Notes: a model not told the origin generated them from the letters alone. Counted from the first letter of the stretch, positions 46,624 to 56,807 are shown. The stretch: DNA of 64,000 nt from a beta proteobacterium KB13 (GCA_000156155.1 DS995299.1:1169400-1233399), one strand, 5' to 3'. Program-made: numbers and translations.

Positions 46624-48813
46624 TTATTTAATAGTTCCTAATTTAAATCTTGTAATTCTACTTACTTGTTCAATTTTTCTTAAGTTTCTAATAATATCCG
46701 CCAAATGAATTCGACTCTTCACTTCAATTAAGAAATGAATTGAGGTAAAACCTCCACCATCACTCTCTTCAGTTGTAAGCTTGTCAATATTAGATTCCAT
46801 TTCAGCAATAACAGAAGCAATCTTTGCTAAAACGCCTCGTTCATTACTGACTAGAATATCTAATTTAACTTTAAACAATCGATCTGGATTTGGCTCCCAT
46901 TCAACATCAACCCATTTTTCTGGATCAACTTTAATTTTTTTAATTTCATTACATTCATGAGTGTGAATAATCAAACCGCGGTCTTTATCAATGTAACCTA
47001 AAATTGGGTCTCCAGGAATTGGATGGCAACAATCAGCTAAATCTATGGCCATACCCTCAGACCCTTTAATAGAAATTACATCTAAAAACTTTTCTTGACG
47101 TCCAACACTAGATTGACCACTGACAATTGAAGATAATTGATGAGCTACCATAATATTGACTCTTTTTCCTAAAGCAATATCTATTAAAATTTCGTCTTTA
47201 TTCTTCAAATGATAGTCATGCAGTAATTTATCCCAATGTTTCTTTTTGATACTGTCTGGTTCAATGTGAAAGGCTTTTAATGCCTTATTAAGAATACTGT
47301 AGCCAAGTATCACAAGATCACTAGATTCAGCTTTTTTCATAAAAGCTCTAATTTGTGATCTTGCTTTTCCTGTAATTACAAAATTTAGCCAAGATGGGTT
47401 AGGTTTGGCCATAGGGCCTGTAATAATTTCAATATGATCACCCGTTTTAACCTCAGTTCTCAAGGGAACCAACTCATTATTTATTTTACAAACGAAGCAG
47501 CTATTACCAACATCAGTATGAACAGCATAGGCATAGTCCACTGCGGTTGATCCTTTCGGCAACACAAATATTTTTCCTTTGGGAGAAAATACATAGACTT
47601 CATCAGGAAAAAGATCTACTTTTAAATGTTCTAAGAATTCAAGTGAGTCTGCACTATCAGACTGGATTTCCAATAATCTTTTTAACCATTGATTGGTATC
47701 CTGTTGAAGGCGTGTGACTTGATTTTCTTTGGTTTTGTACATCCAGTGTGCAGCCACTCCGGCTTCTGCCAAATTATTCATTAATAAAGTTCTTATTTGA
47801 ATCTCCAATGGCATTCCGAATGGACCAAAAAGGGTAGTATGTAATGATTGGTATCCGTTTGCTTTTGGAATCGCAATGTAATCTTTGAATCTTCCTGGGA
47901 TCGGTTTATATAAAGAGTGAAGGACACCCAATGCATGATAACAATCCTTAATATCTTCAACAATTATCCTAAATGCATAAATATCTGAAATTTCTGAAAA
48001 TCCAAGATTTTTTTCTGCCATTTTTTTATGAATACTAGCAGGCTGTTTTTCTCGTCCTAAAATTTCCGCTTTAATCTTTTCCTTTTTTAATTTTGCCTCA
48101 ACTTCTATGAGAATTTTTTCAACAACCTCTTTACGATTTCCACGAGCAGAAGCAATTGCTTTAGTAATTGTTTGATGTCGAAGAGGATGAATATGTTTAA
48201 AACATAGATTTTCTAAATCTTGATATATTCGATTAAGGCCCAGTCGATTTGCAATGGGCGCATAAATATCAACCGTTTCTTGTGCAATACGTTTTATTTT
48301 TTGCTCATTAAGATGTTCCAGAGTTTGCATATTATGTGTGCGATCACATAACTTGATAATCATGACTCTGATATCTGATGACATCGCTAAAAGCATTTTT
48401 CTGAAATTTTCAGCTTGAGCATCAACAACATCATTAAAATTTAATTTATCTAACTTGGATAATCCATCAACAAGCTTTGCAACTTGTTTACCAAATTTTG
48501 ATTCAACCTCTTTTAAAGTAGCTGGAGTATCTTCAACAACGTCGTGCAAAAGTGCAGCTATTATTGAAGGCCCATCGAGATGAAGATTTGCTGCAATACA
48601 TGCCACTGAAACTGGGTGCGTTATATAAGGTTCGCCACTTCTTCTTTTTTGATCTATATGACATTCAAAAGCATAATGATATGCTCTGTATACATCCTGA
48701 ATTTCACTTTTTTTTAGATAGGTTATTGCCTGTGATAGTTTTGATTCAGGATGGTCTGCTGGAATAATGATTGCATCGCCAGTATCTTTATTTAAAAAAT
48801 TTGGGTCAGCCAA
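46624..48813 (-). CDS. spoT: Bifunctional (p)ppGpp synthetase/hydrolase
   Basis: A 729-residue Rel/SpoT protein. The HD hydrolase domain is intact (THPVSVACIAANL and ALLHDVVEDT near residues 62-92), the synthetase domain has YIAIPKANGYQSLHTTLFGP, and TGS (EVYVFSPKGKIFVLPKGSTAVDYAYAVH), a conserved Cys-containing CCHPIPGD region and a C-terminal ACT domain follow. No second relA gene is in the window. Upstream of it are rpoZ and gmk, the classical operon. Confidence 0.96.
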   Translation of the reverse strand: MADPNFLNKDTGDAIIIPADHPESKLSQAITYLKKSEIQDVYRAYHYAFECHIDQKRRSGEPYITHPVSVACIAANLHLDGPSIIAALLHDVVEDTPATLKEVESKFGKQVAKLVDGLSKLDKLNFNDVVDAQAENFRKMLLAMSSDIRVMIIKLCDRTHNMQTLEHLNEQKIKRIAQETVDIYAPIANRLGLNRIYQDLENLCFKHIHPLRHQTITKAIASARGNRKEVVEKILIEVEAKLKKEKIKAEILGREKQPASIHKKMAEKNLGFSEISDIYAFRIIVEDIKDCYHALGVLHSLYKPIPGRFKDYIAIPKANGYQSLHTTLFGPFGMPLEIQIRTLLMNNLAEAGVAAHWMYKTKENQVTRLQQDTNQWLKRLLEIQSDSADSLEFLEHLKVDLFPDEVYVFSPKGKIFVLPKGSTAVDYAYAVHTDVGNSCFVCKINNELVPLRTEVKTGDHIEIITGPMAKPNPSWLNFVITGKARSQIRAFMKKAESSDLVILGYSILNKALKAFHIEPDSIKKKHWDKLLHDYHLKNKDEILIDIALGKRVNIMVAHQLSSIVSGQSSVGRQEKFLDVISIKGSEGMAIDLADCCHPIPGDPILGYIDKDRGLIIHTHECNEIKKIKVDPEKWVDVEWEPNPDRLFKVKLDILVSNERGVLAKIASVIAEMESNIDKLTTEESDGGGFTSIHFLIEVKSRIHLADIIRNLRKIEQVSRITRFKLGTIK

Positions 48814-48831
48814 AATTATTCTCCAGCAAGT

Positions 48832-49098
48832 TTATAGTGGGGCTGACTGCTCCTCAGGTTCGACTGTGACTTGGCTGTCATCTGAAGAAGATGGTTGATT
48901 TCCTGTCAACAATTCTAATCCAATGGCTCCTGCAGCGATCTCTCTTAATGCTAAAACCGAAGGTTTATCTTCATTCACATTGTCAATCATTGATTCAGCA
49001 CCATTAGCCAATTGACGAGCTCTGATAGATGCAATTAGGGTTAATTGAAACCGATTTGGTATTTTTGTCAAACAATCATCAACGGTAATTCTTGCCAT
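48832..49098 (-). CDS. rpoZ: DNA-directed RNA polymerase omega subunit
   Basis: An 88-residue subunit that chaperones beta-prime and forms part of a ppGpp-binding site. The N-terminus [19 protein letters not shown] and the [12 protein letters not shown] segment are diagnostic. It lies between gmk and spoT. Confidence 0.96.
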   Translation of the reverse strand: MARITVDDCLTKIPNRFQLTLIASIRARQLANGAESMIDNVNEDKPSVLALREIAAGAIGLELLTGNQPSSSDDSQVTVEPEEQSAPL

Positions 49099-49117
49099 AC
49101 TTATCCTTCTCTATAAA

Positions 49118-49678
49118 TTATGCTGTAAATAACTTCATTATTTCACTTACAGTACATGTTAATTCTTCATTAATTGTAACATAGTCAAATTCATTGGCAT
49201 GAGAGATTTCCTCCTCTGCAGATTGCATTCGCGTTTCTATCACCTCTAATGTATCCTGATTTCTTTCAATTAATCGCTCTTTTAAAATTTCTAAACTTGG
49301 CGGCATAATAAAAATGCTGACAGCTTCTGGAAAAATCTTTTTAATACTTTGCGCACCCTGCCAGTCAATCTCTAAAATTACATCATTACCATTTTCTAGT
49401 AATGAATGAACAGATTTTTTTGAGGTTCCGTAAAAATTTCCATGGCAATGAGCGTATTCAAGAAATAACCCCTCTTCAATCATCTTTTCAAACTCTGTTA
49501 TTTCAGTAAAAAAATAATCCTTGCCATTTACTTCGGATGGCCTTGGTTTTCTAGTTGTATGAGAGATAGAAACTTTTAAATTAGGACACTTTTTTAATAG
49601 CTCTTTGACAATTGTCGTTTTACCAGCACCAGAGGCGGCACTGATGATAAATAATTTATTTTTATTTAAGTTTGTCAT
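49118..49678 (-). CDS. gmk: Guanylate kinase
   Basis: A 186-residue enzyme that phosphorylates GMP to GDP. The P-loop is SAASGAGKTT (residues 13-22); SHTTRKPRPSEVNGKDYFF and the lid region are clear. It is somewhat shorter than the usual 200-210 residues, lacking part of the C-terminal helix. It overlaps the yicC-like gene by 4 bases. Confidence 0.95.
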   Translation of the reverse strand: MTNLNKNKLFIISAASGAGKTTIVKELLKKCPNLKVSISHTTRKPRPSEVNGKDYFFTEITEFEKMIEEGLFLEYAHCHGNFYGTSKKSVHSLLENGNDVILEIDWQGAQSIKKIFPEAVSIFIMPPSLEILKERLIERNQDTLEVIETRMQSAEEEISHANEFDYVTINEELTCTVSEIMKLFTA

Positions 49679-50535
49679 TCTATATTCTGTATTTGTTCTC
49701 GCATCTGCTCAATTAAAACTTTAATGTCTACTGCAAGTGATGAAATTCTTGTTGATATTGATTTTGATCCTAATGTGTTTGCTTCACGATTTAACTCTTG
49801 CATCATGAAATCAAGTTTTTTCCCCACAGGATCGTTACTCTTAAGCAAATCTATAATTTCTTTATTGTGAGACAAGATTCTGCTCAACTCTTCTTCAATA
49901 TCTGATTTTTGTAAAAAATAAACTACTTCTTGTTGAAGTCGTTGTTGGTCAATCTCACTATTAATATCACTTAATTTTTTTATTAATTTTTGTTGATGAT
50001 TTTTTGCGTCGTCTTTATAAAATTTTCTTACATTTTTAACGTGTGCATTAATCGCATTTACATTTTGCTTCAAAATACTGGATAAATTTTTGCCTTCTCT
50101 GGCTCGATCTTTATTGAAATTTTTTAAAACATTACTTAAAGCTGCAAGAAAAGCTTTTTCGTTAATGTTGATATTTTTTGGTTTTTGATTGGAATTGATA
50201 AAGTTGATGATTTCATGTGGGGTAGCGGAAAACTCCTGTCTTGATAAGAGTGCGACTCTTTTCATAATCTTTAAGGCATCTTTGATTTGATCATCAGAAT
50301 AACTTAATTTACTGTGTTGATTTAAAGACTTAGAGATGCGACATTCGACCTTACCTCGTTTAATTGTGTCACTGAGCATGGATTTAATTTTTGCCTCTAA
50401 ATATTTAAGGTCATCATCAAGACGGATATTCAAATCCAAATATCTATTATTCAATGCACGTATTTCAACGGACAAACTTACACTTGAATCAAGTTTAAAA
50501 GAGCCGTTCGCGTATCCGGTCATGCTATTAATCAT
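49675..50535 (-). CDS. YicC family endoribonuclease
   Basis: A 286-residue protein with the N-terminal SMTGYANG signature, IRALNNRYLDLNIRL, and the C-terminal DUF1732 part with KKLDFMMQELNREANTLGSKS. YicC of E. coli has been reported as an endoribonuclease. It precedes gmk, which is the usual arrangement, and is divergent from rph. Confidence 0.93.
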   Translation of the reverse strand: MINSMTGYANGSFKLDSSVSLSVEIRALNNRYLDLNIRLDDDLKYLEAKIKSMLSDTIKRGKVECRISKSLNQHSKLSYSDDQIKDALKIMKRVALLSRQEFSATPHEIINFINSNQKPKNININEKAFLAALSNVLKNFNKDRAREGKNLSSILKQNVNAINAHVKNVRKFYKDDAKNHQQKLIKKLSDINSEIDQQRLQQEVVYFLQKSDIEEELSRILSHNKEIIDLLKSNDPVGKKLDFMMQELNREANTLGSKSISTRISSLAVDIKVLIEQMREQIQNIE

Positions 50536-50627
50536 ATGAATTTTCTCTACTTTGACAAATTAATGAAAATTTTTTTCTCATTTTATCTTTATAATCTTAA
50601 AACATAATAAATTAATTTAGGTAACTT

Positions 50628-51332
50628 ATGAGATCAAACAACCGAACTAATAGTCAGCATCGCCCAATCGAAATCACTAGGAATTATACATGTCATGCAG
50701 AAGGGTCTGTATTGATTAAATGTGGACAAACTCATGTTTTGTGTAACGTCAGTGTCATTGAAGGGGTCCCTTCTTTCCTCAAGGGTCAGGGCCAGGGTTG
50801 GCTAACAGCTGAGTACGGCATGTTACCTCGTTCAACCTCATCACGTATGCAAAGAGAGGCGGCCAGAGGAAAACAATCTGGACGAACTCAAGAAATACAG
50901 AGGCTAATCGGAAGAAGTTTAAGAGCCATGATTGATTTAACTAAGATTGGAGAGAATACATTACAGGTTGATTGTGATGTTCTCCAAGCTGATGGCGGAA
51001 CCCGAACCGCATCGATCACTGGGGCGGCGTGTGCAATTGAAGATGCAGTTGAATACATGCTAAAGGCTAAGTTAATATCAGAGTCGCCTATCATAAAAAA
51101 AATTGCAGCCATCTCAGCAGGGATTGTGGATTCAAAGGTGCTCGTTGACTTAGATTATGATGAGGACAGTAACTGTGAGACGGATATGAATATTGTAATG
51201 ACAGAGGATAAACAGTTCATAGAAATTCAGGGGACGGCTGAAGGAAATCCATTCAGCCAAGATGAGTTGAATGAAATCTTAACTTTGAGCTCTGATGCAA
51301 TTCAATCTATTTTTCAAATTACACATAAATAA
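50628..51332 (+). CDS. rph: Ribonuclease PH
   Basis: A 234-residue phosphorolytic exoribonuclease that trims tRNA 3' ends. The N-terminal [36 protein letters not shown], the substrate-binding [17 protein letters not shown] and [18 protein letters not shown] are family hallmarks. TTTAGGTAA precedes the ATG, and a TATAAT lies at 50590-50595. Divergent from yicC, followed by rdgB after one base. Confidence 0.96.
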   Translation: MRSNNRTNSQHRPIEITRNYTCHAEGSVLIKCGQTHVLCNVSVIEGVPSFLKGQGQGWLTAEYGMLPRSTSSRMQREAARGKQSGRTQEIQRLIGRSLRAMIDLTKIGENTLQVDCDVLQADGGTRTASITGAACAIEDAVEYMLKAKLISESPIIKKIAAISAGIVDSKVLVDLDYDEDSNCETDMNIVMTEDKQFIEIQGTAEGNPFSQDELNEILTLSSDAIQSIFQITHK

Positions 51333-51333
51333 T

Positions 51334-51933
51334 ATGACAAAAGTTGTCCTTGCCTCAAATAATCAAAAAAAAATAAATGAGATGCAACATTTACTCTCGG
51401 ATATTAATTTGGAAATTATACCCCAATCATTTTTTAATATCGGTGAAGCAGATGAACCATATCAGACATTTGTTGAAAATGCTCTAGCCAAAGCGAGGTA
51501 TGCTTCTAAAAAAACTAATTTGCCTGCGATTGCTGATGACTCTGGAATTTGTGTTGATCATCTTGATTTTAATCCTGGAGTGAGATCTGCAAGATTTGCA
51601 CATGAAAACGCCACAGATGATGAAAATTTATTAAAACTCCTTCATGATTTAGAGGGAGTTGAAAATAGAAATGCACACTATTATTGCTCTATTGTTTTTG
51701 TAACAACGCCAGATGACCCACAGCCCATCATTTGTGAAGGTATTTGGAAAGGAAAAATTGTTGAACAGCCAAGAGGGTCAAATGGTTTTGGATACGATCC
51801 AATTTTTGAAGATTTTATGACAGAAAATACCGCAGCAGAACTAGATCCTCAATTAAAAAATAAACTCAGTCACCGAGGCCAAGCCTTGCAACAATTAAAA
51901 CTGAAACTTACAATAAAATATGAGCAAAAATAA
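51334..51933 (+). CDS. rdgB: XTP/dITP diphosphatase (RdgB/HAM1)
   Basis: A 199-residue house-cleaning pyrophosphatase that removes non-canonical purine nucleotides. VVLASNNQKKINEM at the start, the ADDSGICVDHL motif, GVRSARFAHENATD and GSNGFGYDPIF are diagnostic. I start it at the ATG 51334, one base after the rph stop; an in-frame upstream start would overlap rph by 38 bases and is not conserved. Confidence 0.96.
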   Translation: MTKVVLASNNQKKINEMQHLLSDINLEIIPQSFFNIGEADEPYQTFVENALAKARYASKKTNLPAIADDSGICVDHLDFNPGVRSARFAHENATDDENLLKLLHDLEGVENRNAHYYCSIVFVTTPDDPQPIICEGIWKGKIVEQPRGSNGFGYDPIFEDFMTENTAAELDPQLKNKLSHRGQALQQLKLKLTIKYEQK

Positions 51934-52141
51934 GTGGCCTGTGTGGAAGCGTGATGATGGAACAACCGTTTCCTGTACTGAAAAAATTAAAGTTATGAAA
52001 GAGAATCTTGATGAGATTAACCAGCTCATGCAGGATGCTTTCGAAGATGGCTTGATTATGGAAGTATCTGACCAACAAATAAGAGATGTTTTCCACGATA
52101 TAGTTAATCAACTCAATAATCCTTACAAAAATAAAAAATGA
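51920..52141 (+). CDS. Small conserved-looking hypothetical protein between rdgB and hemW
   Basis: A 73-residue acidic soluble protein beginning with SKNKWPVWKRDDGTTVSCTEKIKVM. It overlaps rdgB by 14 bases and hemW by 4 (ATGA), so it is embedded in a translationally coupled series, which is the main reason to believe it over the opposite-strand frame at the same place. Small proteins of this type occur in the same slot in other betaproteobacteria, as I recall. Function unknown. Confidence 0.7.
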   Translation: MSKNKWPVWKRDDGTTVSCTEKIKVMKENLDEINQLMQDAFEDGLIMEVSDQQIRDVFHDIVNQLNNPYKNKK

Positions 52142-53283
52142 TAACCACACCACAGTCTGTTGGTGTTTATGTGCATCTTCCATGGTGCATTCACAAATGT
52201 CCCTATTGTGATTTTAATTCGCATGAGGCATCTCAAGAAAAGGTGAGATCGTTAGAGGAAGAATATGTTGATACCCTGATTGAAGAATTTAATTTTTACC
52301 AAGATTTAATCAAAGAACGAATCATTACATCTATTTTTTTTGGTGGAGGCACCCCTAGTCTTATTTCACCCAAACTATTTGAAAAATTTATTACTGCCAT
52401 CCACAAAAACTTTGACTTATCAAAAACTGAAATTACACTCGAAGCAAATCCAGGAACAATTGACATTAAATATTTTCAATCCTATGCCGATTTAGGTATC
52501 AATCGAGTTTCCTTGGGTATACAAAGTTTTAATGACAACCACCTTCAATCCCTTGAGAGAATTCACTCATCCGAGGAAGCAAAACAAGCCATTGTGGTCG
52601 TAAAAAAATATTTTAAGAATTTTAATCTTGATTTGATGTTCGGCTTACCCAATCAAAGCCTGGCTGAATTAACAGAAGACATTGATACCGCCATATCATT
52701 TAATCCAAATCATCTTAGTTTTTATCATCTCACGATTGAACCACAAACCAGGTTCTTTAAATCCAAACCAGAAATTCCTTCGGATGATGATGCTTATGAA
52801 ATGTTAAGCCTTGTTTTAAAACAATTAAAAAATTCACACTTTGATCACTATGAAACCTCTGCTTTTGCTCAACCCGATCATCAATGCAGACACAATTTAA
52901 ATTATTGGACATTTGGCGACTACTTAGGAATAGGAGCAGGCGCACATTCAAAACTTACGCATGAGAACGAAATTTTTAGAATGGATAATACTAAAAACCC
53001 AAAGCAATATATTACAGAGGTAGCCAAACAAAACTTCTTCCCTAACAAAACTTTAATTCCTCAACAAGATTTGCCCTTTGAGTTTTTAATGAATGCACTT
53101 CGTTTGACACATGGCTTTACTAAAGAAACATATTCTCAAAGAACAGGCTTATCACTTGATGACGTCAAATCAAAACTCCATCCATCATTTCAACAAGATT
53201 TATTATATGAAGATCATGAGATACTCAAACCGACTGAAAAGGGTGTGTTGTTTTTAAATGAAATACTGCATAATTTAATCTAA
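52138..53283 (+). CDS. hemW: HemW-type radical SAM haem chaperone
   Basis: A 381-residue radical SAM protein. The iron-sulfur cluster motif is CX3CX2C at Cys17, Cys21 and Cys24 (WCIHKCPYCDFNSHE). FFGGGTPSLISP, ITLEANPGTID, RVSLGIQSF and DLMFGLPNQ follow in the normal order. It is usually mislabelled coproporphyrinogen dehydrogenase; the absence of the extra HemN cysteine supports the HemW haem-chaperone role. Confidence 0.93.
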   Translation: MITTPQSVGVYVHLPWCIHKCPYCDFNSHEASQEKVRSLEEEYVDTLIEEFNFYQDLIKERIITSIFFGGGTPSLISPKLFEKFITAIHKNFDLSKTEITLEANPGTIDIKYFQSYADLGINRVSLGIQSFNDNHLQSLERIHSSEEAKQAIVVVKKYFKNFNLDLMFGLPNQSLAELTEDIDTAISFNPNHLSFYHLTIEPQTRFFKSKPEIPSDDDAYEMLSLVLKQLKNSHFDHYETSAFAQPDHQCRHNLNYWTFGDYLGIGAGAHSKLTHENEIFRMDNTKNPKQYITEVAKQNFFPNKTLIPQQDLPFEFLMNALRLTHGFTKETYSQRTGLSLDDVKSKLHPSFQQDLLYEDHEILKPTEKGVLFLNEILHNLI

Positions 53284-53299
53284 AATAAGGAATATTATT

Positions 53300-53704
53300 A
53301 TGAAAATAAATAAGATTAATGACGAAATAAGTGTCTCTGAACAAATTAATGTTGATGATTTAAAGATCATTAAGGATGCGGGATTCAATACCATTATTTG
53401 TAATCGGCCTGATAATGAATCAGCCGACCAAACTCCTCAAGAGATTATCAAAAGCGCCGCTGAATCTGTTGGTCTAAACTATTTTTTTATTCCTATTTTT
53501 CCTGGTCAGTTCACTCAACAGGCAGTCGACGAATTCAACGAAATATTTTTAGAAAAAGAAAATGGCCCTATTTTTGCCTATTGTCGAACAGGCACCCGTT
53601 CATGCACACTATGGGCTCTAGCGAATCGAGATAAGATGTCGGGTAATGAAATTGTGGAGCAGGCCAAGGGAGCTGGATACGACTTATCTCAACTTTTTCT
53701 TTAA
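53300..53704 (+). CDS. TIGR01244-type sulfur transferase / DUF442 phosphatase-like protein
   Basis: A 134-residue protein of the beta-lactamase-hydrolase-associated DUF442 family with a rhodanese/phosphatase-like loop [13 protein letters not shown] (CX4R). It starts with the typical [32 protein letters not shown]. Related domains are fused to persulfide dioxygenases or act in sulfide oxidation operons. It follows hemW by 16 bases with AAGGA before the ATG and overlaps convergent argH by 21 bases. Confidence 0.87.
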   Translation: MKINKINDEISVSEQINVDDLKIIKDAGFNTIICNRPDNESADQTPQEIIKSAAESVGLNYFFIPIFPGQFTQQAVDEFNEIFLEKENGPIFAYCRTGTRSCTLWALANRDKMSGNEIVEQAKGAGYDLSQLFL

Positions 53705-55078
53705 CTGAATTTCTGCCAAACTAATAGCTTTGGTAACTTGTTTTGGACTGGTTCCACCAATGTGTGACCTCGCTGCAACTGATCCCTCAACAGTTAAAAA
53801 ATCATAAACATCTTTTTGAATCACGCTGCTAAATTTTTTCAGATCAGCTAATTCAATTTCGTGAAGTGACAAATCATTTTTCACCGCATGATTCACTAAA
53901 TTTGCAACTATTTCGTGTGAGGTCCTGAATGGCACTCCTTTTTTAACTAAGTAGTCTGCAAGATCTGTTGCTGTTGAAAAACCCTCTTCAGCATAATGTA
54001 ACATTTGCTTTTTATTCACTGTAATGTGCCTAACTAAATCAGCATATATTTCGAGACTACCAATTACCGTATCCACCGAATCAAGGACAGGCTCCTTATC
54101 TTCTTGATTATCTTTATTGTAGGCTAAAGGTTGAGACTTCATTAGTGTCAATAAACTCAAAAGATTTCCATTCACTCTCGCAACCTTTCCTCTAATGAGC
54201 TCTGGTACGTCAGGATTCTTTTTTTGCGGCATGATGCTGGATCCAGTACAAAACTTATCTGCAATATCGATAAAATTAAAGAATGGGCTCATCCACATAA
54301 TTAATTCTTCAGAGAGTCTAGATAAATGGGTCATCATCATTGAAGCATTAAAACAAAATTCAATTGCAAAGTCTCTGTCAGAAACGGCATCCAACGAATT
54401 CATCGAAATACCTTCAAATTTCAATTTTTTAGCGACAAATTTTCTATCAATTGGATAAGTGGTTCCTGCCAAAGCAGCTGAACCCAAAGGCAACTGATTT
54501 ATTCTTTTTCTTCCATCAAAAAATCTATTCTTATCTCTGTCCAACATCTCATAATAAGCCATCATATGATGGGCAAAACTAATTGGCTGGGCAATTTGTA
54601 AGTGAGTTAGGCCAGGCATGTAAGAATTAATATTTTTTTTAGCCAAACTGACAATATTTTTTTGTAATTTTGTTATCTTTAAAATAATTTCATCTGTGAT
54701 ATCTCTTAAAAAGAGTCTCAAGTCTGTCGCAATTTGATCATTTCTAGATCTACCCGTGTGGAGCTTTTTCCCGGCATCACCAATTAATTGCGTTAATTTT
54801 TTTTCAATATTTAAATGAACATCCTCATCAGACACACTCCATTTAAATTTTCCCAGCATTATTTGCTCACTAATTTTTTTTAGCCCCTGATCAATTTTTT
54901 TAAAATCAGTTGCAGAGATAATTTTTTGTTTTTTTAACATTTCTGCATGAGCTAATGAACCCTGGATATCATAGAGCGCTAATCTTTGGTCGAAATCAAC
55001 AGATGCCGTAAAAATCTGTACTAATTTATCCACCGGTTCATCAAACCTGCCAGACCATTTTTTATTTTGTTCTTTCAT
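53684..55078 (-). CDS. argH: Argininosuccinate lyase
   Basis: A 464-residue fumarase-superfamily enzyme, the last step of arginine synthesis. The signature [20 protein letters not shown], the [16 protein letters not shown] segment and [15 protein letters not shown] are clear. The ATG at 55078 has no Shine-Dalgarno, and a TATACT -10-like box ends seven bases upstream. Divergent from hemC. Confidence 0.97.
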   Translation of the reverse strand: MKEQNKKWSGRFDEPVDKLVQIFTASVDFDQRLALYDIQGSLAHAEMLKKQKIISATDFKKIDQGLKKISEQIMLGKFKWSVSDEDVHLNIEKKLTQLIGDAGKKLHTGRSRNDQIATDLRLFLRDITDEIILKITKLQKNIVSLAKKNINSYMPGLTHLQIAQPISFAHHMMAYYEMLDRDKNRFFDGRKRINQLPLGSAALAGTTYPIDRKFVAKKLKFEGISMNSLDAVSDRDFAIEFCFNASMMMTHLSRLSEELIMWMSPFFNFIDIADKFCTGSSIMPQKKNPDVPELIRGKVARVNGNLLSLLTLMKSQPLAYNKDNQEDKEPVLDSVDTVIGSLEIYADLVRHITVNKKQMLHYAEEGFSTATDLADYLVKKGVPFRTSHEIVANLVNHAVKNDLSLHEIELADLKKFSSVIQKDVYDFLTVEGSVAARSHIGGTSPKQVTKAISLAEIQLKKKLR

Positions 55079-55085
55079 AGTCGTA

Positions 55086-55091
55086 AGTATA
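55086..55091 (-). promoter_or_regulatory. -10 box seven bases before the argH ATG
   Basis: TATACT on the minus strand, with a weak GTGATG 17 bases upstream. Transcription from it would begin at or next to the A of the argH start codon. Confidence 0.4.
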
Positions 55092-55130
55092 TATCAAAGC
55101 CTTTTATACATCACTAATAAGCAAGCCCTA

Positions 55131-55139
55131 TGCTAGAAT
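55131..55139 (+). promoter_or_regulatory. Extended -10 box six bases before the hemC ATG
   Basis: TGCTAGAAT fits the extended -10 form TGnTATAAT with one mismatch. The ATG of hemC begins at 55146, six bases later, with no Shine-Dalgarno in between, so the message may have almost no leader. Confidence 0.4.
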
Positions 55140-55145
55140 TTCAGC

Positions 55146-56069
55146 ATGAAAAAAATGATCCGTATCGCATCTCGTGAAAGCCAATTGGCAATGTGGCAAG
55201 CCAACTATATTGCTGATCGAATTAGAGAAAAATATCCCGACACAGAAGTCAACGTGCTCAGTTTTAAAACTCAAGGCGATATTATTTTGGACCAGCCCCT
55301 TGCTGAGATTGGCGGCAAGGGTTTATTCATAAAAGAGCTGGAACATGCCTTATTAAATGATGATGCAGATTTAGCAGTTCATTCGATGAAAGATGTTCCG
55401 ATGGACCTGCCAGAACCATTTGAAATATGTGCAATCTCTGAAAGAGAAAATCCCAGCGACGCTTTTATCAGTAATAAATATGCTTCACTAGATGACCTTC
55501 CACAAGATGCTGTTATAGGGACCTCAAGCTTAAGGCGCCAGAGCCTCATTAAACACACAAGGCCTGACTTGATTATTGAAAGCCTACGTGGAAATTTACA
55601 AACTAGACTGAAAAAACTAGATTCTGGAATATATGACGCCATTATCCTTGCCTCTGCAGGTCTGATCAGGCTTAACCTAGAAAATAGAATTAAAAGCACA
55701 CTTGATGTGAAACAATACATCCCATCAGTAGGTCAAGGAGCGCTTGGCATTGAAATCCTTAAAAATAAATCTGAGGTAAAAGAATTTTTAGATTTTTTAA
55801 ATGACGAACAAACACAGATTCAAGTAGAGGCTGAAAGGAAGATCAGTAAAACCCTTGCAGGAAGCTGCACAGTGCCAATGGGAGCCCACGCATCCATTAA
55901 AAATAATTTGCTCACCATTCAAGCCTTTGTATCCTCTCCGGATGGAATTAAAATGATTCGTGCTACTGATACTGGACCATGCTCAGAGCATCTTTCACTT
56001 GCCAATAATGTAGCTCAGTCACTGATTGATCAGGGTGCCAAAAATATTCTTGGACTTGAGCATGGCTAA
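55146..56069 (+). CDS. hemC: Hydroxymethylbilane synthase (porphobilinogen deaminase)
   Basis: A 307-residue enzyme that links four porphobilinogens in haem synthesis. IRIASRESQLAMWQA at the start, DLAVHSMKDVPMDLPEPF, IGTSSLRRQSLI and the dipyrromethane-binding Cys in LAGSCTVPMGAHA are all present. A second in-frame ATG is three codons inside. It overlaps hemD by 8 bases. Confidence 0.97.
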   Translation: MKKMIRIASRESQLAMWQANYIADRIREKYPDTEVNVLSFKTQGDIILDQPLAEIGGKGLFIKELEHALLNDDADLAVHSMKDVPMDLPEPFEICAISERENPSDAFISNKYASLDDLPQDAVIGTSSLRRQSLIKHTRPDLIIESLRGNLQTRLKKLDSGIYDAIILASAGLIRLNLENRIKSTLDVKQYIPSVGQGALGIEILKNKSEVKEFLDFLNDEQTQIQVEAERKISKTLAGSCTVPMGAHASIKNNLLTIQAFVSSPDGIKMIRATDTGPCSEHLSLANNVAQSLIDQGAKNILGLEHG

Positions 56070-56805
56070 TTTAATTGCAACCCGTTCTAGCTTACAAAAT
56101 CAATCAATCATAAATTTTTTTAAAGGCAGTTCTCTGAATGTCATTGATTATCCTTTTATTGAAATTGAGCCTATATTTTCAACACCTGAAATTAAAAAAA
56201 TTATTGATGACATGCACTTATTCTCAAAAATAATTTTTATCAGTTCAAATGCCGCACAATGCTTCAAAATAATTTCAGAACATCACTCAATAAAATTTTC
56301 TGATAATGTGCAAATATTTGCAATTGGTCCAACCACAAAAAAAGAATTATCTTTTTTAAAAAAGAATATTTTTTCCCCAATTGACCAATTTGACTCAAAA
56401 ACACTCCTTGAGTTACCAGAAATACAAAATGTTAAAGATGAGTCAATATTGATTGTGAGAGGCGTTGGCGGTAAAGAACTTTTAAAAAATGAGTTAGAAA
56501 AAAAACAAGCCAATATAGCCTACCTTGAGTGTTACCAGAGAATCTTTAAATTGATAGATTTCAATATAATTACAAATTATTCACAAAAGGAAACTTTGTA
56601 TATCTTGATTACAAGTTCACAAATAGCACAACATTTTATTGATCAGCTTGGATTATTTGGAAATCCAGATCAAATCCACTTTGATCATATCTGCTTTATA
56701 GTGAATCATGAAAATATTGCAAAAGAGTTATCAGTGTTTGAGTGTGATATAAAAATCACGCCCACTTTGGATCCTGAAAAATTACAATCTTTATGTATTG
56801 ATTAG
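56062..56805 (+). CDS. hemD: Uroporphyrinogen-III synthase
   Basis: A 247-residue enzyme that closes and inverts the tetrapyrrole ring. The family is very divergent, but IIFISSNAAQCF, IFAIGPTTKKEL, ILIVRGVGGKELL, YLECYQRIF and LITSSQIAQHF fit the conserved positions. Position directly after hemC decides the case. The ATG at 56062 overlaps the hemC stop; upstream in-frame codons lie inside hemC. Confidence 0.88.
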   Translation: MANLIATRSSLQNQSIINFFKGSSLNVIDYPFIEIEPIFSTPEIKKIIDDMHLFSKIIFISSNAAQCFKIISEHHSIKFSDNVQIFAIGPTTKKELSFLKKNIFSPIDQFDSKTLLELPEIQNVKDESILIVRGVGGKELLKNELEKKQANIAYLECYQRIFKLIDFNIITNYSQKETLYILITSSQIAQHFIDQLGLFGNPDQIHFDHICFIVNHENIAKELSVFECDIKITPTLDPEKLQSLCID

Positions 56806-56807
56806 GA

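Noticed and set aside
50552-50557. Perfect TTGACA before rph as its -35 box
   Set aside because: The nearest good -10 (TATAAT at 50590) is 32 bases away, too far; no -10 lies 16-18 bases downstream.
51908-52183. A 91-residue minus-strand frame overlapping the 73-residue gene before hemW
   Set aside because: It runs antisense through the ends of rdgB and hemW and lacks a ribosome-binding site; the plus-strand gene is coupled to both neighbours.
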